DNA of 64,000 nucleotides from positions 1-64,000 of the forward strand of contig DAIDLH010000116.1 of the NCBI GenBank assembly GCA_027449605.1. Reading direction: 5' to 3'. The translations under genes were made by a program, and so were the position numbers. The notes beneath the pieces were generated by a model that ran no database searches, was not told where the DNA came from, and worked only from the letters and a program-made list of their open reading frames with translations. How positions within the stretch are numbered: the first letter of the stretch is position 1; every line of letters starts with the position of its first letter. Below, one piece after another: positions 1 to 10,469 of the stretch. The DNA is from Candidatus Muproteobacteria bacterium. Its GTDB lineage: Bacteria; Pseudomonadota; Gammaproteobacteria; Acidiferrobacterales; Sulfurifustaceae.

Positions 1-269
1 CCAGCCCGTCGCGTCCGGTGACGTTGGCGAGTTCGAGCCGGGTTGCCGGTGTGCCGGACGCCGGAGATGAGAGGGCGGACTCCGTTCGCCGGCGGCATTG
101 CCATCCCGCGCCACGTTCGTGAGCCGGAAAAATTCCGTTTACCACTCCGCCGCGCGTCGGTTATTCAGCCGCACCCGCTGTCGTTCCAGCGACCCGACGG
201 TCGATCCGCCACATCCAGGTCCGGCCCGGCCTACTTGAATCGCCCGCGCCCGGCCCCAATGAAGCATTC
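1..269. other. Window edge, no assignable gene
   Basis: No convincing complete coding region ends or begins here. One minus-strand frame over the first 40 or so bases reads like protein (ATRLELANVTGRDGL) and could be the start or interior of a gene leaving the window. The same bases are open in other frames too, so I do not call it. The stretch also carries the upstream region of lon, in which I see no clear promoter. Confidence 0.3.
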
Positions 270-2687
<2,418 letters not shown>

Positions 2688-2705
2688 AATGCGGAGTTCG
2701 GAGTG

Positions 2706-2746
2706 CGGAATGCGGAGTGAAAAAAACCAGGGTATTCCGCATTCCG
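2706..2746. repeat. Inverted repeat between lon and cyaY
   Basis: Perfect 11-bp arms, CGGAATGCGGA (2706-2716) and TCCGCATTCCG (2736-2746), flank a 19-nt loop containing seven A's. It lies between the converging lon and cyaY genes. The GGAGTGCGGAATGCGG wording suggests a dispersed intergenic repeat. It could end transcription from either side, but the T-tract is poor. Confidence 0.6.
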
Positions 2747-2779
2747 AATTTGAGCGAAGCGAAAGGAAGCTGGGAGTAA

Positions 2780-3097
2780 TCAGCCGCCGAGATCGACTTC
2801 TTCGCCCGACTGCCCGCGAATGAACCGTGACAGTTCGTGCATCAGTTCCCCGCCGCCCTGATCGTTGATCCAGCGGCCGTCGACGAAGCCGTAGTGATAG
2901 CCGCCGGATTTGGCCGCGACCCAGATCTGCTTCGCCGCGCCCTGCTTGTTGATGACGATCTTCGTGCCGTTGGCGAATTCGAGCGTCAGGACGCCGCCGG
3001 CCGCCTCGAAATCGATGTCGGCGCCGCTTTCCTCGATGGCCTGCTCGATGGTCAGCAGCATGTCGGTGGCTTTCTTGTCGAATTCGGATTCGTTCAT
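2780..3097 (-). CDS. cyaY: Iron-sulfur cluster assembly protein CyaY (frataxin)
   Basis: Bacterial frataxin, an iron-binding modulator of the IscS/IscU iron-sulfur cluster machinery in the cytoplasm. The 105 residues match the usual length of about 106. The acidic first helix (MNESEFDKKA to IEESGADIDFE) forms the iron-binding ridge. The beta-sheet signature LTLEFANGTKIVINKQ, then QIWVAAKSGGYHYGF and a trailing helix, are clear. It converges on lon and diverges from the saccharopine-dehydrogenase-like gene. In many gammaproteobacteria cyaY sits next to the lptM-lysA-dapF group, which is what follows here about 1.2 kb away. Confidence 0.95.
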   Translation of the reverse strand: MNESEFDKKATDMLLTIEQAIEESGADIDFEAAGGVLTLEFANGTKIVINKQGAAKQIWVAAKSGGYHYGFVDGRWINDQGGGELMHELSRFIRGQSGEEVDLGG

Positions 3098-3184
3098 GGT
3101 CGTGACAGTAACCAGAGTTTATAATGACGGCCCATGTTACAAGGAAGCTCGGCGTCATCACAGAGGCGGTAAGCTCATTCAGGC

Positions 3185-4273
3185 ATGATGCAAAAAAAGA
3201 GAATCCTGCTTCTGGGCGAATATGGAGCCTTCACCCGGCGTATCCATCGCGCCCTTTCCCGATCCCCCGACATCGAGTGCATCATCGGCGTTGCCGACGT
3301 CCGCCGGGCGCGGTCTCAATGGGGCCCCGACGGCGCACTGACGGCCGTTCTCGGTGATGCGCATTCCATCCAGGGCGCCGTCAAGGACGCCTTCGCCGTG
3401 GTCAATACGCGCGGGCCGTTTCTCGACCGGAATTACACCGTGGCCGAGCAGTGCGTCGAGCGCGGCGTTCACTACGTGGATCCGGCGGACTCGAACGAAT
3501 ATGTCAGCGGTCTCGCCCGTCTGACGCGAAAGGCGGAAAAGTCCGGCAGCCTGATCGTGACCGGCGCGGCCGCGGCGCCGACGGTCTCCGCGTTGCTGGT
3601 GGACATGCTGGCGCCGGAGTTCGACCGCATTCGTGAAATTCACGCCTGTCTTGCGCCGGGGAAAAACGATTATCGCGACCGCGCCACCGCGCATGCGATT
3701 CTGAGATATTCCGATCATGTCTTGCGCATGAAGGAGAAGGGGCGATGGCACGAGTTCAAAAACTGGACCCGGCCGCGCACGGTGTATTTCCCGGCTCCGG
3801 TGGGTCGCCGCCGCAGTTATGTGTGCGACATGCTCGATCTCGACATTTTTCCGAAGCGTTATGGAGCGCAGACCGTGACCTTCCGCACGGCGCTTTCCTC
3901 CCGCGCCAGTAACTCCGTCTTGTCTTTCTGCCGTTGGCTCAGAAAACGCGGCATGATACGCAACCTGCCGTCGTCCATGCTGAGCCTGCTCTACGCTTTC
4001 AGCGCCTTGCCCGGTTTCGGCGATCCCAACGGGGGTCTGGGTGTGGAGGTGCACGGGGACAAGGGCGGAGACCGCGTCACCCGTTCGATTTTCCTGGTGG
4101 CGAGCGCGGGCAATGCATCGGCCATCGCCGCCGCGCCTTCCGTGGCGCTTGTCAAGAAATGGGTTCGCGAGGGCGTGTCCGCGGCCGGCGTCACGCCCTG
4201 CGTCGGTCTGCTCGAGTGGTCGGACGTGCGCGACGAACTCCTGGAGCAGGACATCGTTCTGGTCCGGACCTGA
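3185..4273 (+). CDS. Saccharopine dehydrogenase-like NAD(P)-binding protein
   Basis: Predicted oxidoreductase of the saccharopine dehydrogenase/enoyl-reductase-like superfamily, 362 residues. The N-terminus is Rossmann-like (RILLLGEYGAFTRRIHRAL), with the glycine-rich turn written as GEYGAFT. A VVNTRGPF segment follows around residue 78 and the family-typical CVERGVHYVDPADSNEY around residues 95-110. The central part, about 150-300, is the variable substrate domain. No catalytic residues can be named and the substrate is unknown. It stands upstream of lptM-lysA, so a link to lysine metabolism is tempting but unsupported, because DAP-pathway bacteria do not need saccharopine. Start codons at 3185 and 3188 are both possible. 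Confidence 0.8.
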   Translation: MMQKKRILLLGEYGAFTRRIHRALSRSPDIECIIGVADVRRARSQWGPDGALTAVLGDAHSIQGAVKDAFAVVNTRGPFLDRNYTVAEQCVERGVHYVDPADSNEYVSGLARLTRKAEKSGSLIVTGAAAAPTVSALLVDMLAPEFDRIREIHACLAPGKNDYRDRATAHAILRYSDHVLRMKEKGRWHEFKNWTRPRTVYFPAPVGRRRSYVCDMLDLDIFPKRYGAQTVTFRTALSSRASNSVLSFCRWLRKRGMIRNLPSSMLSLLYAFSALPGFGDPNGGLGVEVHGDKGGDRVTRSIFLVASAGNASAIAAAPSVALVKKWVREGVSAAGVTPCVGLLEWSDVRDELLEQDIVLVRT

Positions 4274-4339
4274 TCAAGGCTGGATGGAGAAGGAGCAGGC
4301 AGGGTAAGCTAGCGGTGTCTGTCACGGAGAAACAGCCCG

Positions 4340-4504
4340 ATGTCGTATCCCGGTTCGCGGTACCTCGTCCTGTTGTGTATTCTGCTGGGTATCGCGGCGG
4401 CCGGCGGCTGCGGCAAGAAGGGGCCTCTGTATCTGCCGGACGACGCCGGCGCAGCGAAGAAGACCGACGCACCGGCGCCGGCGTCCTTGCCGGCGTCGAA
4501 ATAA
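4340..4504 (+). CDS. lptM: Small lipoprotein LptM (YifL family)
   Basis: Outer-membrane lipoprotein of 54 residues. A hydrophobic signal segment (YLVLLCILLGIAAAGG) ends in the family hallmark GCGKKGPLYLP, with the lipidated Cys at about residue 24. The remainder is a short Ala/Pro/Lys tail. LptM assists maturation of the LPS transport translocon LptD/LptE in E. coli. The gene lies 13 bases before lysA, the standard place for this family ahead of lysA or dapF, which supports the call despite its length. Only the cysteine, glycine and GPLY core carry family information. Confidence 0.88.
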   Translation: MSYPGSRYLVLLCILLGIAAAGGCGKKGPLYLPDDAGAAKKTDAPAPASLPASK

Positions 4505-4517
4505 TTTCAGCGCCATC

Positions 4518-5783
4518 ATGAATCCCTTCGCCTATCGGGACCGGCAGCTGCATGCCGAAAACGTGCGTCTCGCCGACGTCGCGGAACGGGTCGGCACGCC
4601 CTGTTACGTTTATTCGCGCGCCGCCATCGAGGAACGCTTCCGCGCTTTCGACGCCGCGCTCGCCGGACGCGACCATCTGGTGTGCTACGCGGTCAAGGCC
4701 AACTCGAATCTCGCGCTGCTGAACCTGCTCGCGCGTCTCGGTTCAGGTTTCGACATCGTCTCGGGCGGCGAACTGGAGCGCGTGCTCGCGGCCGGCGGCG
4801 ATCCGGCCCGGGTCGTGTTCTCCGGCGTCGGCAAGACGCCCGAGGAAATGCGGCGCGCGCTGGCGGCGGGGATTCACAGTTTCAACGTCGAGTCCGAGGC
4901 CGAGCTGGAAATCCTCGACGCCGTGGCGGGACAGCTCGGCAAGCCGGCGCCGGTGGCGCTGCGCGTCAATCCGGACGTGGACCCGGCCACGCATCCATAC
5001 ATCGCCACCGGCCTGAAGCAGAGCAAGTTCGGGATCGACATCGGGCGCGCCGAGGCCGCGTACCGGCGCGCGCGGTCGCTGCCGAACCTGCGCGTTACCG
5101 GCGTTGCCTGTCACATCGGCTCGCAGCTCACCGACATGGCGCCGCTGCTCGAAGCGCTGGACCGCGTGCTCGCCCTGGCCGGCGCGTTGCTCGACAGCGG
5201 CATCGCCCTGCGACATCTCGATCTCGGCGGCGGGCTCGGCATCCGCTACAACGAGGAACAGCCGCCGGAACCGGGCGATTACGTTCGTGCGATCCTCGGG
5301 CGCCTGCAAAGCAGGGACGCGCGTTATCAGAACATGCGCCTCGTTTTCGAGCCCGGACGCGCCATTGTCGGCAACGCCGGACTGCTGCTCACGCGCGTGC
5401 TGCTGCTCAAGCTCGGCGACGAACGCAACTTCGCCGTGGTCGATGCGGCGATGAACGACCTGCTGCGGCCGGCGCTCTACGACGCCTGGCACGACATCAC
5501 GCCGGTGGCCGTGGACCGGCCGCGTGCTCAGCGCACTTATGACGTCGTCGGACCGGTGTGCGAAAGCGGCGACTTCCTCGGTCGGGATCGCGCGCTCGGC
5601 ATCGAGCCCGGCGATCTGCTGGCCGTGGTTTCCGCCGGCGCTTACGGTTTCGTGATGAGTTCGAACTACAACACCCGTCCGCGCGTCGCCGAAGTGATGG
5701 TGGACGGCGACCGGTTCCAGGTCGTGCGCCGGCGCGAGACCGTCGCTGAATTGATGGCGTTGGAGACGACTCTGCCCAAATAA
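4518..5783 (+). CDS. lysA: Diaminopimelate decarboxylase
   Basis: PLP-dependent enzyme making L-lysine from meso-diaminopimelate, the last step of lysine synthesis. Its 421 residues fit the family. The PLP lysine is K60 in CYAVKAN. The phosphate-binding glycine run DLGGGLGIRY sits at about 235-244, and the active-site motif CESGDFLGRDR with its cysteine at about 353. The C-terminal AYGFVMSSNYNTRPR is also present. It is probably cotranscribed with lptM 13 bases upstream. dapF, which makes its substrate, follows after a repeat and a methyltransferase gene. Confidence 0.97.
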   Translation: MNPFAYRDRQLHAENVRLADVAERVGTPCYVYSRAAIEERFRAFDAALAGRDHLVCYAVKANSNLALLNLLARLGSGFDIVSGGELERVLAAGGDPARVVFSGVGKTPEEMRRALAAGIHSFNVESEAELEILDAVAGQLGKPAPVALRVNPDVDPATHPYIATGLKQSKFGIDIGRAEAAYRRARSLPNLRVTGVACHIGSQLTDMAPLLEALDRVLALAGALLDSGIALRHLDLGGGLGIRYNEEQPPEPGDYVRAILGRLQSRDARYQNMRLVFEPGRAIVGNAGLLLTRVLLLKLGDERNFAVVDAAMNDLLRPALYDAWHDITPVAVDRPRAQRTYDVVGPVCESGDFLGRDRALGIEPGDLLAVVSAGAYGFVMSSNYNTRPRVAEVMVDGDRFQVVRRRETVAELMALETTLPK

Positions 5784-5790
5784 TGGAATA

Positions 5791-5880
5791 GACAGGATTA
5801 ACAGGATTTCGCAGGATTTCCAGGATTTATTGGAAAATGTTTTGTTTTAATCCTGATTTGATCCTGTGAATCCTGTTAAT
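5791..5880. repeat. ACAGGATT-type inverted repeat, copy 1
   Basis: The left half repeats ACAGGATT units (GACAGGATTAACAGGATTT) and the right half carries the complements (AATCCTGTGAATCCTGTTAAT), so the 90-base gap can fold on itself. A second copy lies at 52294-52366 upstream of prfA. This is a dispersed intergenic element, not coding. It separates lysA from the methyltransferase gene and ends only 6 bases before that start codon. Confidence 0.8.
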
Positions 5881-5886
5881 TGATTC

Positions 5887-6546
5887 ATGCAAAGGATTCC
5901 CGAGCCCGAGTTGATGGACGATGCGGAGCAGGCGCGCGCTTATGCCGGCGCCGATTTCTCCGAACCGCACCAGGCGTTCGTCGAGCGCTTCGCGCAATGC
6001 TTCCCGCAGCATCGCCCGCGGCGCGTGCTCGATCTCGGCTGCGGCGCGGCCGATATCACGATCCGTTTCGCGCGCGCCTGTCCCGGCTGCGAGCTGACCG
6101 GCGTGGACGGCGCGCCGGCGATGCTGGCGCTGGCACGGGATGCCGTCACGCGCGCCGGACTGGCCGGCCGGATTCGGCTGCGCGAAGCGCGCCTGCCCGC
6201 CGGCGACCTGCCGCCGCATCGTTTTGACACGCTCATCAGCAACAGCCTGCTGCATCACCTTGCCGATCCGCAGGTGCTGTGGCGCGCGCTGCGGGACTGT
6301 GGCGCGCCGGCGGCGGCGCTGTTCGTGATGGATTTGCGCCGTCCCGACACACGCGAACAGGCCGCTCGATTGATGCAGAAATATTCCGCTACCGAGCCGG
6401 AAATCCTGCAACGGGATTTTTTCAACTCGCTGCTCGCGGCCTATCGTCCGGAAGAAATCGCCGCGCAGCTGGCGTCCGCCGGTCTCTCCGGCTTGCAGGT
6501 GGAGCCCGTGGGCGACCGTCATGTAGCGGCATACGGCCGTCTCTGA
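5887..6546 (+). CDS. Class I SAM-dependent methyltransferase
   Basis: Predicted S-adenosylmethionine-dependent methyltransferase of 219 residues. Motif I is VLDLGCGAADITIRF at about 47-61, followed by an acidic residue after strand 2 (ELTGVDGAP). ISNSLLHHLADP at about 118-129 occupies the motif IV position. The acceptor is unknown. It sits between lysA and dapF, which are usually adjacent or separated only by lptM-type genes, so it looks like an insertion together with the repeat before it. No ribosome binding site separates the repeat from the ATG, so translation may be weak or the true start further in. Confidence 0.82.
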   Translation: MQRIPEPELMDDAEQARAYAGADFSEPHQAFVERFAQCFPQHRPRRVLDLGCGAADITIRFARACPGCELTGVDGAPAMLALARDAVTRAGLAGRIRLREARLPAGDLPPHRFDTLISNSLLHHLADPQVLWRALRDCGAPAAALFVMDLRRPDTREQAARLMQKYSATEPEILQRDFFNSLLAAYRPEEIAAQLASAGLSGLQVEPVGDRHVAAYGRL

Positions 6547-6606
6547 GGCGCGCGCCCGGCGGCCGCGCCTGTTTATTTGCCGTGCCGCTAACGGTAAGCT
6601 TGCGCC

Positions 6607-7446
6607 ATGCCCGTTCCCTTCACCAAGATGCACGGCGCCGGAAACGACTTCGTGGTGTTCGACGCCGTCAGCCGACCGGTCGCGCTGACGCCGGAAAAAA
6701 TCCGCCGCCTTGCCGACCGCCACTTCGGCATCGGCTGCGACCAGGTGCTGGTCGTGGAGCGCGCCACCGCGGCCGGCGCGGATTTCCGCTACCGGATTTT
6801 CAACGCCGACGGCGGTGAGGTCGAGCAATGCGGCAACGGCGCGCGCTGTTTCGTGCGCTTTGTCCGCGACCGGCGGCTCACGACCAAGGACGAGATTGCG
6901 GTCGAGACCCTGGCCGGCATGATTTACCCGCGTCTCGAGCCGGACGGCGGCGTCACCGTCAACATGGGCGTGCCGCGGTTCGAGCCCGCCGCGGTGCCGT
7001 TCGAGGCAAGCGCGCGCGAAAACGTCTATGATTTGGAGGTGGACGGTCGCCACGTGCAGGTGAGCGTCCTGTCCATGGGCAACCCGCACGCGGTGCAGCT
7101 GGTGCCGGAAGCGGACAGCGCGCCGGTGAACACGCAAGGACCGCTGATCGAGCGGCATCCGCGCTTCCCGCAGCGCGTGAACGCCGGTTACCTGCAGATC
7201 GTGGACCGGCGGCACGTGCGGTTGCGGGTGTACGAGCGCGGCGCCGGCGAGACGCTGGCCTGCGGGACCGGAGCCTGCGCGGCGGTCGTGGCCGGTCGCC
7301 AGCGGGGCCTGCTCGATGATAAGGTGGACGTGAAATTGCTCGGCGGGACGTTGCGCGTGTCCTGGTCCGGCGAAGGGCAGCCGGTGTGGATGACCGGCCC
7401 GGCGGTGACGGTTTTCGAAGGAACTATCGACCTGGATCGGCTATGA
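6607..7446 (+). CDS. dapF: Diaminopimelate epimerase
   Basis: Converts LL- to meso-diaminopimelate for peptidoglycan and lysine. The 279-residue protein is a duplicated fold with the two catalytic cysteines in EQCGNGARC (C75) and [10 protein letters not shown] (C219). The N-terminal [11 protein letters not shown] signature and the GNPHAV segment are typical. The stop overlaps the start of the next gene as ATGA, so the DUF484 gene is coupled to it. The order dapF-DUF484-xerC matches Pseudomonas and relatives. Confidence 0.97.
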   Translation: MPVPFTKMHGAGNDFVVFDAVSRPVALTPEKIRRLADRHFGIGCDQVLVVERATAAGADFRYRIFNADGGEVEQCGNGARCFVRFVRDRRLTTKDEIAVETLAGMIYPRLEPDGGVTVNMGVPRFEPAAVPFEASARENVYDLEVDGRHVQVSVLSMGNPHAVQLVPEADSAPVNTQGPLIERHPRFPQRVNAGYLQIVDRRHVRLRVYERGAGETLACGTGACAAVVAGRQRGLLDDKVDVKLLGGTLRVSWSGEGQPVWMTGPAVTVFEGTIDLDRL

Positions 7447-8144
7447 CGCAAAAATTGCCCAGCGGTGAATTGCAGACCGAGCTTTCCTGGGAGGAGGCGG
7501 TGTCGCGCTACCTCGAGGATCACCCCGACTATTTCCAGCACCACCCCGACGCCGTCGCGCGGCTGCTGCTCTCGCACGAGACCGGCGGCAAGGCGGTGTC
7601 GCTCATCGAGCGTCAGGTGCAGGTGTTGCGCGAACAGAACCTGGCGTTGCAGCGCCAGTTGCGCGAGCTGGTGAACAACGCGCGCGAGAACGACGTGCTC
7701 AGCAGCCGCGTGCATCGTTACGCGACCGCCATGATCGGCTGCGCCTCGCTCGACGAGGTATTCGACACGACTTACGATCTGCTGCGCCAGGAATTCAAGC
7801 TCGACGCCGTGGTGATCCTGGTGCAGGGCCGTCCCGTCGCCGGCGGCCGTCCCGAGCTGGTGCCGGAGGACGACAGGCGCCTGGGCGCGCTGCTTCAGCA
7901 ATTCGGTTCCGACAAGCCGATCTGCGGCGGCAAGTTCGAGGAAAGCCTGATGACTTATCTTTTCAGCGGACGCGCTTCCGAGATCAAGTCGAGCGCGCTG
8001 ATCCCGCTCGGCGAAAAAAATCCGCGCGGCGTCCTCGGGCTGGGCACGCAGGACCCGCACCGCTTCCATCCGGGCATGGGCACGGTCTATCTCACGCGGC
8101 TGGGCGAACTGCTGACGCACAGCCTCGCCAGGCATTTCGGCTAG
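7443..8144 (+). CDS. DUF484 family protein
   Basis: 233-residue soluble protein of the DUF484 family, regularly found between dapF and xerC. The ATG at 7443 overlaps the dapF stop by 4 bases. The N-terminal region ([27 protein letters not shown]) is the family signature. A coiled segment (about 60-85, [16 protein letters not shown]) precedes a GAF-like domain (about 95-225). Its biochemical role is not established. The GAF-like fold suggests ligand or partner binding. Confidence 0.9.
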   Translation: MTQKLPSGELQTELSWEEAVSRYLEDHPDYFQHHPDAVARLLLSHETGGKAVSLIERQVQVLREQNLALQRQLRELVNNARENDVLSSRVHRYATAMIGCASLDEVFDTTYDLLRQEFKLDAVVILVQGRPVAGGRPELVPEDDRRLGALLQQFGSDKPICGGKFEESLMTYLFSGRASEIKSSALIPLGEKNPRGVLGLGTQDPHRFHPGMGTVYLTRLGELLTHSLARHFG

Positions 8145-8162
8145 CCCGGGGCGCGTGCCGCG

Positions 8163-9071
8163 ATGCACGAGCACGCCCGCCTGTTGCAGGAAAAGTTTCT
8201 CCATCATCTCGGCGCCGAGCGCCGTCTTTCCCCGCTCACCGCAGTCAATTACCGGCGCGATCTCGCGCAGTGCATGACGTATTGCGACGGCGCCGGCATC
8301 GATGACTGGGCACGTCTGAGCACCGCCGAGGTGCGCGGCTGGGTGGCGGCGATGCATCGCCGGGGACTCTCCGGCAAGAGCATCCAGCGCGCGTTGTCCG
8401 CGCTGCGCAGCTTCTATCGTTACCTGCTGCGCGAGCAGGCGGTCGTGCGCAATCCCGCGAGCGGCGTGACCGCGCCCAGATCCGCGCGCCGGCTTCCCAG
8501 AACGCTCACCACCGATCAGGCCGCGCGGCTGCTGGATTTCGACGCCGGCGATCCGATCGAGCAACGCGACCGGGCGCTGCTCGAGCTGCTGTATTCCTCC
8601 GGCCTGCGCCTGTCGGAACTGGTGCAGCTCGATCTCGCCGGGCTCGATCTGTCCGGCGGCCTGGTGCGCGTAACCGGCAAGGGCCGGAAAGTGCGCGACG
8701 TGCCGGTCGGCGCCAAGGCGCGCGACGCGCTGAGCGAATGGCTCGCGGTGCGCGGCCGGTTCGCTGCGCTGGAGCAGACAGCCGTGTTCGTGACCCGGCG
8801 CGGAAAACGTCTCGGCGCGCGCGCGGTGCAGAACCGGCTGCGACTGCGGGCGGCGAAGCAGGGAATGGAAGTGCCGGTGCATCCGCACATGCTGCGTCAT
8901 TCGTTCGCCAGCCACGTGCTCGAATCGAGCGGCGACCTGCGCGCGGTGCAGGAAATGCTCGGGCACGCCAACATCTCGACGACGCAGATTTACACGCATC
9001 TCGATTTTCAGCATCTGGCGAGCGTGTACGACAAGGCGCATCCGCGCGCGCGCCGGAAAACCCCGGCATGA
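8163..9071 (+). CDS. xerC: Site-specific tyrosine recombinase XerC
   Basis: With XerD it resolves chromosome dimers at dif before division. The 302 residues contain an N-terminal SAM-like core-binding domain (about 5-90) and a C-terminal catalytic domain. The active-site set is visible: R149 (SSGLRLSEL), K near 172 (GKGRK), H242 and R245 (HPHMLRHSF), H268 (LGHANI) and nucleophile Y277 (QIYTHLD). The position after dapF-DUF484 favours XerC over XerD. The stop overlaps the next start (ATGA). Confidence 0.95.
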   Translation: MHEHARLLQEKFLHHLGAERRLSPLTAVNYRRDLAQCMTYCDGAGIDDWARLSTAEVRGWVAAMHRRGLSGKSIQRALSALRSFYRYLLREQAVVRNPASGVTAPRSARRLPRTLTTDQAARLLDFDAGDPIEQRDRALLELLYSSGLRLSELVQLDLAGLDLSGGLVRVTGKGRKVRDVPVGAKARDALSEWLAVRGRFAALEQTAVFVTRRGKRLGARAVQNRLRLRAAKQGMEVPVHPHMLRHSFASHVLESSGDLRAVQEMLGHANISTTQIYTHLDFQHLASVYDKAHPRARRKTPA

Positions 9072-9931
9072 GCGAAACGCGTTATTACAGCATGCGCCGT
9101 CTCTCGCCCTACCAGGGGACGGTGCAGGTCGCGGAGACGCCGGGCTTCCGGGCGATCACCTCCGACGGCCTGACATGGCGGGTCCAGTTCCTCAACCGGC
9201 GCTCGCGCCTGGCGAGCCACGCCGTCTGGCGCGCCGACGGCGGCGGCGACCTGGCCGAGACCGAACAAACCCGCGAATTCGTCGCGGCGATGCAGAATCA
9301 TCCGCCGTTCCCGTTTCCGCCGGCGGACAACGTCGAACTGTGGCTGCTGGACGCGAAGCAACACCGGCCGCTCGCGATCCTGGCCAGCACCCTCGAACGC
9401 ATCACGCCGCCGCGGTCCATGGACACCGTCTGGCGCGCGGCGCTCGCCGGCGACGACAGCTTCATGGCGCCGAGCCTGTCAGCCGCCGGCGCCGGGGAGA
9501 CCGTGACGCATATACCGCATCGCGAGGTGCTGAACCGCTGCGTGCAAAAAGCCGCGGGGCCGCTGGAGCGCGCGCAGTGGTTCCGGCGCGCGCCCGACGG
9601 CAGCGGCACCGGACTGCACGGCAACCGCCTCGATCCGGCGCAGATCGGCCGCAGGCTGGAGCACCATGCTTTTCCCGAATTACTGTTGCGCGAGAATTGG
9701 GAAGATGAGCGTGAAAAAAATCTGGTGCGCGATTATCACGACTGGCAGGCGCCGAACCTGCTGACGCATCGCGATCTCGCGCGCGCCACGCGCGACCGTC
9801 TCGAACGCGCCGCCTGCCGCCAGGCCGAAAAGCTGTACAAGGTCCGCCACTTTCTGCCGGAAATCGTCAATACCGACCTGTTGAACGTCGCTTTTGTCGA
9901 GGCCGTGATCCGTCGTTCGGCTCAGCCATGA
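9068..9931 (+). CDS. Uncharacterised protein coupled to xerC
   Basis: 287-residue soluble protein that I do not recognise. Its ATG overlaps the xerC stop as ATGA, so it is translated with the recombinase. It is rich in Arg, Ala and Trp, with no signal peptide or membrane segment. An FPFPPADNVELWLLD stretch sits near residues 80-95 and a charged C-terminal helical part (LLLRENWEDEREKNLVRDYHD, in two adjoining pieces). Its GC and codon use match neighbours. In E. coli the gene after xerC is an unrelated HAD phosphatase and in others hslV, so this position varies between lineages. Confidence 0.7.
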   Translation: MSETRYYSMRRLSPYQGTVQVAETPGFRAITSDGLTWRVQFLNRRSRLASHAVWRADGGGDLAETEQTREFVAAMQNHPPFPFPPADNVELWLLDAKQHRPLAILASTLERITPPRSMDTVWRAALAGDDSFMAPSLSAAGAGETVTHIPHREVLNRCVQKAAGPLERAQWFRRAPDGSGTGLHGNRLDPAQIGRRLEHHAFPELLLRENWEDEREKNLVRDYHDWQAPNLLTHRDLARATRDRLERAACRQAEKLYKVRHFLPEIVNTDLLNVAFVEAVIRRSAQP

Positions 9932-9998
9932 GACGTGTGGGTGTATTGTTTCCCGGGCTTAACGGCGCGCCGGTAAATGAAATAGAATAGGCCGTCTG

Positions 9999-10430
9999 TT
10001 GGCGGGAGCTGTGCTGACCGCGAAACAGGTCCACGAATTAATTCCGGAGGTTCGGCCCGTGGCCGAGACGTTCAAGAACATTCCCATCCGGCCCGCCCAG
10101 GCCAACCAGGAACACGCGGAGATCAAGAGCTGCGCGGAAGCCGAGCCGTTCGCGCTGCGCGTGATCGGCGACAGCATGGCGCCCGAGTTCCTCGACGGTC
10201 ACATCATCATTGTCGACCCGGCGATGCCGCCGCAGTCGGGCGCCTTCGTCGTGATCGATTACCGGGGCGAGACCACGTTCCGCCAGTTTATCGTGGAAGA
10301 AGGCAGAAAATTCCTCAAGGCGCTCAACGACGCCTATCCGGCCGTCGAGATGGTGGAGAACTACTCGGTGCGCGGCGTGGTGGTGCAGCGCGCCAGCCGG
10401 CGCCGCAAGGACCACAAGCATTATTATTAG
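9999..10430 (+). CDS. Stand-alone S24/LexA-type peptidase domain
   Basis: Protein of up to 143 residues with the serine-lysine S24 fold used by LexA, UmuD and phage repressors. The nucleophile lies in VIGDSMAPEF (Ser about 55), followed by DGHIIIVDP. The general-base Lys is probably in EGRKFLKALN (about 100-109). There is no N-terminal DNA-binding domain, and I see no Ala-Gly or Cys-Gly autocleavage site before the serine. The 5' end is uncertain: TTG 9999 and GTG 10011 are candidates, and GGGAG at 10004-10008 is too close to the latter. A UmuD-like role is possible, but no umuC partner is adjacent. Confidence 0.75.
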   Translation: MAGAVLTAKQVHELIPEVRPVAETFKNIPIRPAQANQEHAEIKSCAEAEPFALRVIGDSMAPEFLDGHIIIVDPAMPPQSGAFVVIDYRGETTFRQFIVEEGRKFLKALNDAYPAVEMVENYSVRGVVVQRASRRRKDHKHYY

Positions 10431-10469
10431 AAGTCGGATGACAGGGATCGAAGCTTCATCCCTGCTCCC

